64,000 nucleotides of DNA, taken from the NCBI GenBank assembly GCA_023079485.1, contig CM041083.1, forward strand, positions 108,665,554 through 108,729,553. The letters run 5' to 3'. The notes below the pieces were generated by a model that was not told where the DNA came from, made no database searches, and saw nothing but the letters and a program-made list of their open reading frames with translations. How positions within the stretch are numbered: position 1 is the stretch's first letter; every line of letters begins with the position of its first letter. Of the stretch, positions 12,501 to 21,018 are shown piece after piece. This DNA comes from Archilochus colubris. Lineage: Eukaryota > Chordata > Aves > Apodiformes > Trochilidae. Both the position numbers and the translations under genes were made by a program.

Positions 12501-14619
12501 TACAATAAAGCAAAATATTCTTTATACCTGTTGGTTTCTCACCAAATCCCTGCATCTTGTGGTTCTATTGAACTTTATGTGGTGGGACCTGCTAGCTTGG
12601 GACAGTTCCGTTGTTCTACAGGTTCTGTGATTCACAGTAAGATCTCTCCCAGGCAGACAGCTCCAGTGTAGCAGAGCCTGTGGTGGGCCAGAGCCTTAGA
12701 CTAAAAGTGACTGGTAAGGAGGGACAGCTTTACTTTTGTCTGCTGTGCTCTAGGGAGGAAAAATAGTGATGGTATTTTGCAACTTTTTTTCCTTTCCTTT
12801 TGAAGGACTGCCTGGGTTCAGAAGATCAAAGCTGCTTCAGAACTTTACATAGAGACTGAAAAGAAGAAGAGGGAAAAGGCCTACTTAGGTACAGCATGGG
12901 ATGGGGGGGGTCTCATCTTTTCTGGAAAACTCTGTGGCCATGCAAATAGATTAATGACTTGCTCTCTTTGCTCTTCTATTTCACCACAGTTCGCTCACAA
13001 AGGGCAACAGGCATTGGAAGGCTGATGGTGAATATTGTTGAAGGCATTGAACTAAAACCTTGCAGGTCGCATGGTAAGTGCCTTGAGTTTTTCATCATAT
13101 GCTCTATGAAGAAGACATTTCTATTTGTCAGACTGACTTTGAAGGAGGTGCTGTCCAAGGCATGGTTTTGTTTAATGAAGCCATTTTAATGAATGTAAGT
13201 ACAAAGAAGTGAATACACAGGTGTTATTTTGTGCAGTTCAGGAACAGTTATACAGTTGTCTTGCACATAAGTGTTTGTTTCATACAAACGTGATTTCCAT
13301 CACTTAAGCCATATCATAAGAGATCATAAGCCACAAAGTCCTGAAATGAAGACTGGAAGATGCTCAGTGCTTTGCAGAATTGTGTCCCTGTTCAATATAA
13401 TGGCAGTGAGGCCACAGCCTTTATCCTGTCCATCAGCTGTAGGAGTACGAGGACATTTAGGAGGAAGATCAGACACCTAAAAATACCATTACTTTTTTCT
13501 ATTTGTTTCCATCTTCCCAGGAAAGAGTAACCCATACTGTGAGGTGACAATGGGTTCTCAGTGCCACATTACCAAAACAATACAGGACACCCTCAACCCG
13601 AAGTGGAACTCCAATTGCCAGTTCTTCATCAAAGACCTCGAGCAGGACGTGCTCTGCATTACAGTTTTTGAGAGGGACCAATTCTCCCCAGATGGTACGT
13701 AGGGGGCTGCTGCCCTTCTATGAGTATCTTAAAATTTCCTGTTTTGAAGAGGCGTATGCCTCCTGAGGCAAGTCATAAGATCAGAGAATGCTTTGGGTTT
13801 GAAGGGACCTTTAAAGGCCATCTAATTTCAAGACCCTTTGCATAGTGGGACCCTCAGTCCCCAGTGGAGTGATGCTAATATGAGTGCAAAAAGTTTTCTC
13901 TGGGGTTTTTTTGGGTTTCCTTTCTTGTGTAACTTGACAACATCTCAAGTGAGTTTAGTAGTTCCACTAACTCTTAAAAAACCTCTGGATGCTCTTTGCA
14001 AAAGGATAGATTAATACAGCAGGAAGAGATGCCTTCATGTTCCTGTAATGTGCAGTAGCGGTGGTGGCAATGCACACAAGATTCATAACCCATTCTTATT
14101 TAATAACATGGAATAGACATGTGGCACATAGAGGAGTGTATTTTGGAGTCATAATCTCTCAGGAAGTATTTGAACAGCACTGTCATTCATCTGGCCAGCA
14201 CCAGTTGGTCCACTGACCTCATCATTAGTCTGATGCACTCTTGGCTCTATCTATAGGACTCTTTATTTTTAATGCTGCTGCTGCTTAATGTAGTCCAGCT
14301 CAAATCTTCTTTATGCAGACTGGCAACCTTTGGCTCTCTTTGACTGCAAAAACATAGGTGGACTGAGTTGTGTAGATTTTTGTTGTGTGTAGATGGAATC
14401 CAAATTAGGATTTTATTGCAACATAAACCAGTTGTGTCGTTTCTGAGCGTGCTATCTTTTTGCATTTCAGACTTTTTGGGCAGAACAGAGATCCGTGTGG
14501 CAGACATTAAGAAGGATCAGGGTTCAAAGGGACCAGTCACAAAGTGTCTCCTTCTGCATGAAGTCCCAACAGGAGAGATAGTCGTCCGACTAGACCTGCA
14601 ATTGTTCGATGAGCCTTAG
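3459..14619 (+). CDS. ITSN1: Intersectin-1, long isoform: C-terminal DH-PH-C2 part (partial gene, 11 exons)
   Basis: Seen: eleven exons, 3459-3580, 4470-4576, 6003-6186, 6670-6768, 7614-7781, 9426-9638, 10176-10297, 12806-12888, 12990-13073, 13521-13694 and 14471-14619, total 1505 nt. They join in one frame with AG/GT borders and give about 500 residues ending in LQLFDEP-stop. The first exon begins with two bases of a split codon, so the 5' part is outside the window. Domains in order: DH (first five exons), PH (next three), C2 (last three). Known of the family: intersectin-1 is an endocytic scaffold, and its long isoform activates Cdc42 through DH-PH to drive N-WASP/Arp2/3 actin assembly at clathrin pits and synapses. 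The paralogue ITSN2 has the same architecture. I choose ITSN1 from recalled sequence similarity and from the convergent ATP5PO neighbour. The short isoform lacks everything encoded here. Confidence 0.96.
3702..3765. repeat. TA/TC/TG-rich simple repeat
   Basis: Degenerate ATATATC-TCTCTG-TATAGATATATTTAGATATATATG followed by a short GTGTGTGTG run, in the intron after the first ITSN1 exon of the window. Confidence 0.7.
4470..4576 (+). CDS. ITSN1: ITSN1 exon: DH domain, second segment
   Basis: Acceptor aatctgtag, donor gtgagt. It encodes [20 protein letters not shown] followed by [15 protein letters not shown] and two bases (AA) of a Lys codon finished in the next exon. This is the segment after helix 1 of the DH bundle. 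Length is 107 nt, and the phase agrees with the one-base start of the following exon. Confidence 0.95.
4577..6002 (+). other. ITSN1: ITSN1 intron with short CR1 scrap
   Basis: About 1.4 kb. A 101-codon plus-strand open frame (5045-5350) and a 97-codon minus one overlap here without splice or family support. A short minus-oriented CR1 3'-end scrap lies near 5456-5505. The rest is unique. Confidence 0.5.
5456..5505 (-). mobile_element. Short CR1 3'-end scrap
   Basis: Plus-strand GTTGTAAAAGACCCTTAAGATCACCAAGTCC resembles the reverse complement of the CR1 3' end (GGACTTGGTGATCTTAAGG...CAAC). It is only about 50 bp, so the assignment is tentative. Confidence 0.45.
6003..6186 (+). CDS. ITSN1: ITSN1 exon: DH domain, middle segment
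   Basis: Acceptor atgtttag ends at 6002 and donor gtaaga starts at 6187. It encodes 61 full codons from [20 protein letters not shown] to [13 protein letters not shown]. This covers the central DH helices. Reading continues past the donor to a stop at 6247, which is why a longer open frame is visible, but the canonical donor and family alignment set the exon end. Confidence 0.95.
6670..6768 (+). CDS. ITSN1: ITSN1 exon: DH signature helix (CR3)
   Basis: Acceptor atgtttcag, donor gtacgt. Thirty-three codons include [17 protein letters not shown], the most conserved Dbl-family helix (consensus K-P-x-Q-R-hydrophobic-x-K/R-Y-P-L). This helix forms the Rho GTPase contact surface. Known: the intersectin DH is selective for Cdc42. 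All signature residues are intact, so nothing suggests loss of exchange activity. Confidence 0.96.
7614..7781 (+). CDS. ITSN1: ITSN1 exon: end of DH domain and DH-PH linker
   Basis: Acceptor ttatctgcag, donor gtaaac. Fifty-six codons run from [20 protein letters not shown] to [10 protein letters not shown]. This is the long last DH helix leading to the PH domain. Phase is 0 at both ends. The donor GAG|GTAAAC is somewhat weaker than the consensus GTAAGT. Confidence 0.95.
7782..9425 (+). other. ITSN1: ITSN1 intron, unique sequence
   Basis: About 1.6 kb between the DH and PH exons. I see no repeat of known type, no RNA gene and no alternative exon with good borders. Confidence 0.5.
9426..9638 (+). 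CDS. ITSN1: ITSN1 exon: N-terminal half of PH domain
   Basis: Acceptor ttttcgcag, donor gtaagt. Seventy-one codons. It contains [20 protein letters not shown] followed by NDFLLLTQ, the first PH beta strands (G-x-L-x-K ... F-L-F-x-D-x-L-L). It ends at NLQYKMYKT. In Dbl proteins the PH domain assists exchange and binds phosphoinositides at the membrane. Confidence 0.96.
10176..10297 (+). CDS. ITSN1: ITSN1 exon: PH domain, middle
   Basis: Acceptor gttttacag, donor gtaagt. It encodes [20 protein letters not shown], then [20 protein letters not shown] plus AG of a split Arg codon completed by the next exon. The I-x-H-I-x-x-V-Y-x-L-R stretch is the later PH beta strands. Confidence 0.95.
10495..10928 (+). 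mobile_element. CR1 LINE relic, 3' end
   Basis: Plus-oriented CR1 with AGAGGGCTGGAG, CTGTTCAGCCTG-like, AGACACTGGCACAGGTTGCC and the end CCAACCCACACCATTCTATGA. It sits in the ITSN1 intron between the second and third PH exons, in the same orientation as the gene. It is about 430 bp and 5'-truncated, as is usual for CR1. Confidence 0.92.
12806..12888 (+). CDS. ITSN1: ITSN1 exon: PH C-terminal helix
   Basis: Acceptor ttttgaag, donor gtacag. It finishes the split Arg codon, then encodes [20 protein letters not shown] and KREKAYL plus one base. The W-x-x-x-I/L helix is the hallmark C-terminal helix of PH domains. The intron before it (10298-12805) carries a CR1 relic. Confidence 0.95.
12990..13073 (+). 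CDS. ITSN1: ITSN1 exon: PH-C2 linker and first C2 strand
   Basis: Acceptor tcaccacag, donor gtaagt. It encodes [20 protein letters not shown] then LKPCRSH, with split codons at both ends. G-R-L-x-V-x-I/V-x-E-x-x-x-L is the first strand of a C2 domain. The intron before it is only 101 nt. Confidence 0.95.
13521..13694 (+). CDS. ITSN1: ITSN1 exon: C2 domain core
   Basis: Acceptor atcttcccag, donor gtacgt. It encodes [20 protein letters not shown], then [16 protein letters not shown], and ends at [12 protein letters not shown]-x-W-N and the F-x-x-D-x-F-S-P-D loop are typical C2 features. Loop 1 reads SNPY where calcium-binding C2 domains usually have S-D-P-Y, so one calcium ligand is Asn rather than Asp. 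Loop 3 keeps its Asp residues. Confidence 0.96.
13770..13865 (-). mobile_element. CR1 3'-end fragment
   Basis: ATAAGATCAGAGAATGCTTTGGGTTTGAAGGGACC and following bases match the reverse complement of the CR1 3' end (consensus ATAGAATGGTTTGGGTTGGAAGGGACC). It lies antisense in the last ITSN1 intron. Confidence 0.75.
14471..14619 (+). CDS. ITSN1: ITSN1 last coding exon: end of C2 domain and stop
   Basis: Acceptor tgcatttcag ends at 14470. It encodes [20 protein letters not shown] through [18 protein letters not shown] and TAG at 14617-14619. F-L-G-x-x-x-I/V-x-x-x-x-I is the C2 strand after calcium loop 3. The exon continues into the 3'UTR. Confidence 0.96.
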
Positions 14620-15439
14620 AAGGAAAGGGACCAATGTTTTGTTTCAGTCTGAGTTCACTGAAATAGGTATCTGCAGAAGCAAAATCCATGTTGGTTTGGT
14701 ATGGTGTGCAACTACTGCTTGCCCTTCACACATATAGAGGGTTATCAAAGCAAACAGGAGCATCTTTGTGCCTTGATAATTCTCACTGAAAAATTAATCC
14801 CAATTTAGTGAGGAGATGTCCCGTGATTTCTCTATGTGGAACTTGATGTTAGTTTCCTGGGTTGATGAAATAACCTAGCTGTGTGTTGTGCTCCAGTCTG
14901 AAAGGCTGGCAAACCACATAGGTTGCTGTAATTGCTCCAGTTACCCTACTCTTTAATTTACATGAAGGCAATGTTGGTACGTTTTGGAGGCTTTCTGCAG
15001 GGTTTTCCCCTCAAGGAATTCTGTGCCTATTGCTCAGCAAAGTGGTGTGTAAATGTAATGTGACTGGAAGGAGCAGCTATGCTGTAAGAAGATCTTTGAA
15101 GATCTTTGCGGTGATACTGAAGAGACTTAAAAAATAAATAGTCTATATCTATAAACAGAGAAAATTCTATTAACATACCACTTCATGACTCATTTTGCCC
15201 CTGAAAATAAATTATGTACAGGCCTTCTGCACAGAGATGAATTGCACTCCAGAAGAGTCCACCCACTCAGTACCTTTGGAAGCTGCTGTTTTCTACAGGA
15301 AATGTTCAAACAGTAAGTGAAGGGTTAAACCTGGAGCTCTGTTGAATGTTATGCTCTCCCACTTCCATACAACTCTACTACTGCTTGACTTCCTGACTGA
15401 AGATGGATGATGATGGATGATGACCTGCAGCGGGGAAGA

Positions 15440-15860
15440 CAAAAAAAAATCATGGTTCTAGCACAGGAAGCTAATTTCTGCCCGACCCCGTTCCAGCCCA
15501 AGTCTAGTTTGCAGAGCAATCAGTGGTGAGCAGTTATTCAACTATCCTGTGCCTACCTGTGTTTGACCAAATTCAGGGCAGCAGCATGCTGGTAGCTGAT
15601 GAAGGTGTTCGTGGTGAGTTGGGGCGATCGCAAGTTTGGTGGCAGTGATCCTGGATGCAACCAGAAACAAGAGGGGTGGTGCAGAGTGGGTAACCCCAAA
15701 GTCAAAGCCTTGTCACCTGGGGGAATGCCAGGGCTTATATATCCCCTTAGCTCTGTGAATACACACCTGTAGGCCCACGGCCAGCAAATTTTCCCTGTCT
15801 GGCAAAGCACTTACACCTTGTTTCCCTTAAGCACGCGCGTAAGTGCTTTGCCGAGTCTGG
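15440..15860 (-). mobile_element. Possible solo LTR in antisense orientation
   Basis: Read on the minus strand the block has a TATATAAG box (about 15741-15734) followed by GC-rich, CpG-containing sequence unlike its AT-rich flanks. It also has a perfect 14-bp inverted repeat upstream (15801-15852). An LTR with U3, TATA and R/U5 would fit, but I could not find clear TG...CA ends or a target-site duplication. It may instead be unique 3'UTR. Confidence 0.28.
15801..15852. repeat. Perfect 14-bp inverted repeat with 24-nt loop
   Basis: GGCAAAGCACTTAC at 15801-15814 is the exact reverse complement of GTAAGTGCTTTGCC at 15839-15852. The loop (15815-15838) includes GCACGCGC. In ITSN1 3'UTR RNA it would form a 14-bp hairpin. 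Confidence 0.95.
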
Positions 15861-16246
15861 ACCCCAGAGGCAATAGAACCCTAAGAGTAAAAATTCCTCT
15901 GCTTGGATTCATTTTGCTCATGACCTATCATGCATACACTGGTATTTTTGTAAGGACTTTATTTCCAAATGGGAGGTGTCAGCCTGTTTCATTAGCATGT
16001 GAACGTTCTTGTGGAGCCTGTTGTTAGGTTTTGGTGTTCCTTGCATGTCCTTTCAGTACTGGTTTCCACCTTTCCTGTATAGGCGGTGTTCTCTAGCACT
16101 ACGAGTCTTATTGATTTCCATTAGGAAATTAGGATATATTCATAAAGGATAGGTAGATACAGTATGGTAATAAGTGTAAACTGTGCTGGGAAGTGTCTGT
16201 GTATTATAATTTCCTACAAGACCACTGTAATGTTTCAAGCAATGGG

Positions 16247-16264
16247 AAAAAAAAAAAAAAAAAA
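16247..16264. repeat. Poly-A tract (18 A)
   Basis: An uninterrupted A run in the presumed ITSN1 3'UTR. No retroposed sequence is recognised directly upstream. Confidence 0.9.
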
Positions 16265-17582
16265 GAAGTATGTTGGAGGGACAACAAAGTTTACATTTCA
16301 TACTTTTCAGAATCGCTTTATTATTTATTTATTGAAGATAGTGTAGTATTTTGTATCAGAAATGACAGACATACTTATGTATTTTTTGAAACGAAACAGA
16401 GATACACACTTCAGTTAGAAACTTTCAACTGACCACATTTTAGAGGGAGTGTAACTTCCTAGGCATGCGTTTGTTTACCACTAGCTGGCTGAAAACACGA
16501 TTAAGAGAACTTTAAGTTTCTATTTTTCAATGTTGTTAAGAAAATTGTTTCAATTAAAATATGTAAATAGTACTAAACCCATGCTTTCCTAATTCCATAT
16601 CAATACATTTTATTAAATATAATGTATATGAAAATACACATTGTTGTGGTAGGATAAAAAAAAAGTGATAAAAATCTATAAATGCAGTAACATTAAATGT
16701 CATTGTCTAACCTTTTATCGCTGTCCTAATTTTACTCAGTAGCTGGAAATACGGTGAACATTCATTTCAGTGTTCCAAAAGCAGTATCACCATGTACAAT
16801 TACAATGGTATAATTTCACCAGCATCAATTATAGTAAACAACTAAATAGACAAACAGGACAGAAAAAAGACCATGGGTGTAATGTGGAAATCCTGGCCAG
16901 GCTTTCAGAGGGAGCCTTAAGAAGCTGCACCTTCCTCTGAGACTCAGCTGGTGTTGGAAGCAGGGGATCCTCAGCTCCAGGGGCTCCTCTCTAATTGTGA
17001 CGCTTATCACAGGGCAGGTACAGTGGCACCATTCTGGGGAATCATAACAGGACTGAGCACCTTCCTGACCATGTCGCTTGGGATTTCCCACTTCCCCTCG
17101 ATGCACAGTGATGTTTAACTCCCCTTAATGCCAACAGGAGTTATGCAAACATGATGATGATGAAAGGCTGGGGTTTGGATCATGGGTATCTGCAGAATCC
17201 CTCATAATCATTCTAATCCTAAAGAGGAAGCTTCTCTTAATTCCTGTGCATCGAGGACAGGATGTATATATACCCTTAAAGCCAGCTGACTCTGCATTGG
17301 GATGTCACTGTTTCCCTGACTGCTTTGCCCTCAGTTCTCTATAGTATGCTGGCATTGTTGGTTTCCCAGAAAAACCAGCTTTTCACCAGGGTTAGCCAGA
17401 GGTTCTTAGAAACCCACTGCCTCCCGTTTTCCCTGTTCAGAAATGCTACAATCTTGCATGTTGCTTTGCATTAACTCTACAGCTCCACCGGCTACAGATT
17501 TCTACTTTCCTATGCACTGTAGCTGCAAAGACCTTCTGCTCATCCAGGACTTTGTGCTGTAAAAGCTCAGGCCTTTTACTGA

Positions 17583-17629
17583 GAAAAACAAAAAAAAGAG
17601 AAAAAAAAAAAAAAAGAGAGGAAAAAAAA
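17583..17629. repeat. A-rich/GAGA simple repeat
   Basis: A-rich stretch with interspersed G (AAAAAAGAGAAAA type), about 47 bp. Confidence 0.85.
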
Positions 17630-20600
17630 GGCTCATTAGCTATTCATTCCTACTGTGCTTTCACAGAGAAAACTGGGAGCTCTCATAACAGGGTGGTTTA
17701 AATAGCACCTGTGTTCTGAGGAGCTTGAGGAAGAGAGAAGGGCACAGCAATGTCTTGGAAGTGAGTGGTCTCTGTGCATGAAGGTTGAGCTCTTACAAGT
17801 AAGAAATGCTGGCTGTTAGGCCAAACTCGTCTCATCTGTGCAACCAGTATGGAGTACCTATATTCATGTAGAATCTATTTTTCAGCTACTGGTTATTGAT
17901 CTCTGAGTATCTTTGTAAAATAACACACCTTAGCTCACAGGTCCTTTTGTAGCCCCATCAAGACGTGTGTAAACTTTTCCTAATGTTATGCAAAACTACC
18001 ACAACAGCAAGATTGAAACCCTGGTCATAGTGGATCACATTTTGGATTGAAAGAGTAGATTTGTGCAGATAAGCATCCCCACTCCAATGCAGTGGTTGTA
18101 AACTTCTATATTGTGGTGTTCTGGGACTGGCTGTCTGCATTTACTTTGGTAAAATTCATCCTTGCAGAGAGGCTGAGTACAAAGTGTCTCCATAACTCGT
18201 TCTTACAATAAGGCACTGTTTAGTCAGTATGTGGGCCATGGGACTGGCTCTCAAGATAGGGTTTCATTTCTACCTTTTACCAGGCTCCACTTTATTGGAA
18301 AAGACCATTTGCTTAGACCTAACTAGTCAGCATCAAACTCCTTGGCTGGCAGTCAGGCCTTTCTAATAATAATACTGTGACTTTTTAATGCATTCACTGC
18401 CTTCACTGAAACAGTGATCTTGCTTTGGATGAACTGGGAGTAAAAAATCCCTAAGAGAAGAAAGAGCGTAGCCTGCAGCTGTGAGCAAACATGCAATGGA
18501 AGAAGTTGCACTGGTAGTTCAGTTTCTAAGCTTTAATTCTAGAAGCTGCATTCTTCCCCCATGTATGTTCATTTTAACAAGGAGAGTGGTATTTCTCCCT
18601 TGTGCTTTCTTGGCTAGAAGCCTTGTAGTAGAATTGAGTTAATTCACAAAGTGGAAGGGAACCAGAAGTCTTTTAGAAATCACTGACATAACTTTTGAAA
18701 GGTGGCGGTACCTGGGGATGGGCTGAATGCCAACATTATGGCTCCAGAGAAGGGAAAGGAATATTTTTTTTCTTTTCTTTTTTTGGGGGGAGGAAGGGCA
18801 AGTTACTTTGAAATCAGATCCACAGTCTCACAGCAGAACTTCAAATATGCAGGGTGCAAATTAATAACAATCATGTGTTTTAGTTGAGCCTGGGAGATCC
18901 ACGCTGGATTTAGTGCAGCTCTGTATTTAAGTCAGAGTTTGTATGCACTTTTTTATAGAAGTGGAGCTTTTCAGTGTTTTTTTTTACAGCCCTTTTACTC
19001 ATCTTTCCCTGAATTAACCTTCTGAGCTATACCTTTGAGGTGCTGATACACTGCATGGTTTCAAGATGCTTTCACAAGGACTCTGTGGGTTTATCAGCAT
19101 TGCTGTCAGGCGTGTTGCTTTCCTGGTGCCATCCAAGCAGCCCTCACAACCATCCAGGAGATACATGCCCTTTGCATATAGGGAGTGGGCTGCACCAGCA
19201 CCAAGGTGCCAGTGCTCCATTTCTCCAAGGACTTGTTTCCTCAATCTATAGCTGTATGAGGGGTTTGCCAGTGCTGCTGTTACACATCAACAGGGTCAAT
19301 GTCTCTCAGCTGTGTTTAGGACCTCTTCATCACTGCTTGGATAGCAGTAAGAATCAGCCTGGTCTTGGTGATGTCCTTCAAGAGCATTTTCTCCCTATGG
19401 ATGGGAGTCAGCCCTTCAGAGAGGCATCTCAGAGAAATCACCTGAGCTCATTTTCCTCTGTGCTTGGCCACATGCAGCTAGAAGTCATTGCTGAAGGAAG
19501 GCTCAGCTCTCCCCCTTTCAGAGGTCCATCCTGCCACCTGAACATGCACCTGGATACCTGTGCCATCCTTTCCAGAACTGCTAGCCAGTGTGTTCCTGCT
19601 GCCCATCCTGTAAGCCTCCAGTTCATTGCCAGTAAGGTGGTAGATCATATTTGAGATCGCCCAAGTCCCTTCCTGGCCATGATTTTCCCACCTGATGAGC
19701 CTCTTGGCTCCCTCTAAGCCAAACATCCTCTGCATTGCATGACCAAAGGCAGCTGATGACTGGAAAATGCCTCACCTCATCTTTCTGCCATTGCAGTCCC
19801 ATTAGGTTTTGTTTCTGTGTACATCTTGTGAATAAAATGGTGCTTCCGTCCTGTAATTAGTTTAGTCCTTTGGAAAGGTTGTTCTATGCTGTTTTTAGGG
19901 ATTCCTTTGCAGGCTTTTCCCTCACAGCTCACCTGGCAGCTGCTACCTCTGCAGCAGGTCTCCATCCCCTTCCTCAGTGAAGAACTTCAGCAGATGATTA
20001 ACTTTAATCTATGCCCCAGTTCATTGCAAAGGCATAAATAAAGCCAGCCTGGCATCTATGTGCTTTGCTGGGAATGGGATGCATGGAAGGATTCTAAAGG
20101 CTTTGCTAATTTAGGGCCTAGGTGATGAAGTTAGTTTGAACTCTGAAAGGACTGCTAATGGAGCATCAAACAAAAAGTCAAGATTAAGATAAAATACAGA
20201 AGCAGTTTGCAGATGGATCTGTTTTCTTATTTTCCCAAAAGTACTTTCAGCCAACAAACTCACCAGAATTGTATTTACCGAGCAAATCACAATTCATATA
20301 CTTGCAGATTGCAGTGCATTTGGAAGCACTATAAAATACAAAAGCACCAGACTGACTTTGCCCTTGGAAATACCAAGCAAGTACAGTGCTGGCAGAAAGC
20401 CCATCTGTAAAGCCCTGTGAGGCAGCATGCAGGAGGTGAGTTGATTTGGGCACTTTGAAAGCCAGAGCATGTCACTGAACTGACACGAAGCCAAATGATT
20501 GATAAATTACAGAACTTTTTTCTAGATGCTCTTAATTATTATATATTTTTCTCAACATGAGGTTTTAATGAAGGAACTTTTAAAATGTTCATTTTACAAT

Positions 20601-20990
20601 TTTTTTACCCTTTAAAAATGATAGGTCACTTTTTGTTACTTTTGAGTAGCTTTGGGGAGGGGAAAACATAGATAATGCCATTTTTGTAATAATATTAAAT
20701 ACATTTTCAAAACTAAGATGTGACAAGTCCAGACTTTTGCTGCAACAGTCATGTCTATTTTCATACTGTTCTGTTTGCCACTGTGATATTTCAGTTTATT
20801 CAGATCCAGCACCTTGATCCAGTTTATCCAGATCCACCCTTGAAGCAGAGACAAGCTGGAAATCAGGTTAAATCATCTTTGCTTTGAGGGGTTTGGTCTG
20901 TATGTACATTCCACATATATTCTGGCATTTGTTTAGCTCCAGCACTCTGGTCCTATATGCATATTGATGTATCTATAGTTAAATACATGC

Positions 20991-21018
20991 TTGTGTGTGT
21001 GTGTATGTGTGTGTGTGA
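20991..21018. repeat. (TG)n microsatellite
   Basis: About 13 TG dinucleotides with one TA interruption. Confidence 0.9.

Noticed and set aside
3459..14619. ITSN2 as identity of the first gene
   Set aside because: Architecture alone fits both paralogues. The convergent ATP5PO neighbour and the recalled DH-domain sequence favour ITSN1.
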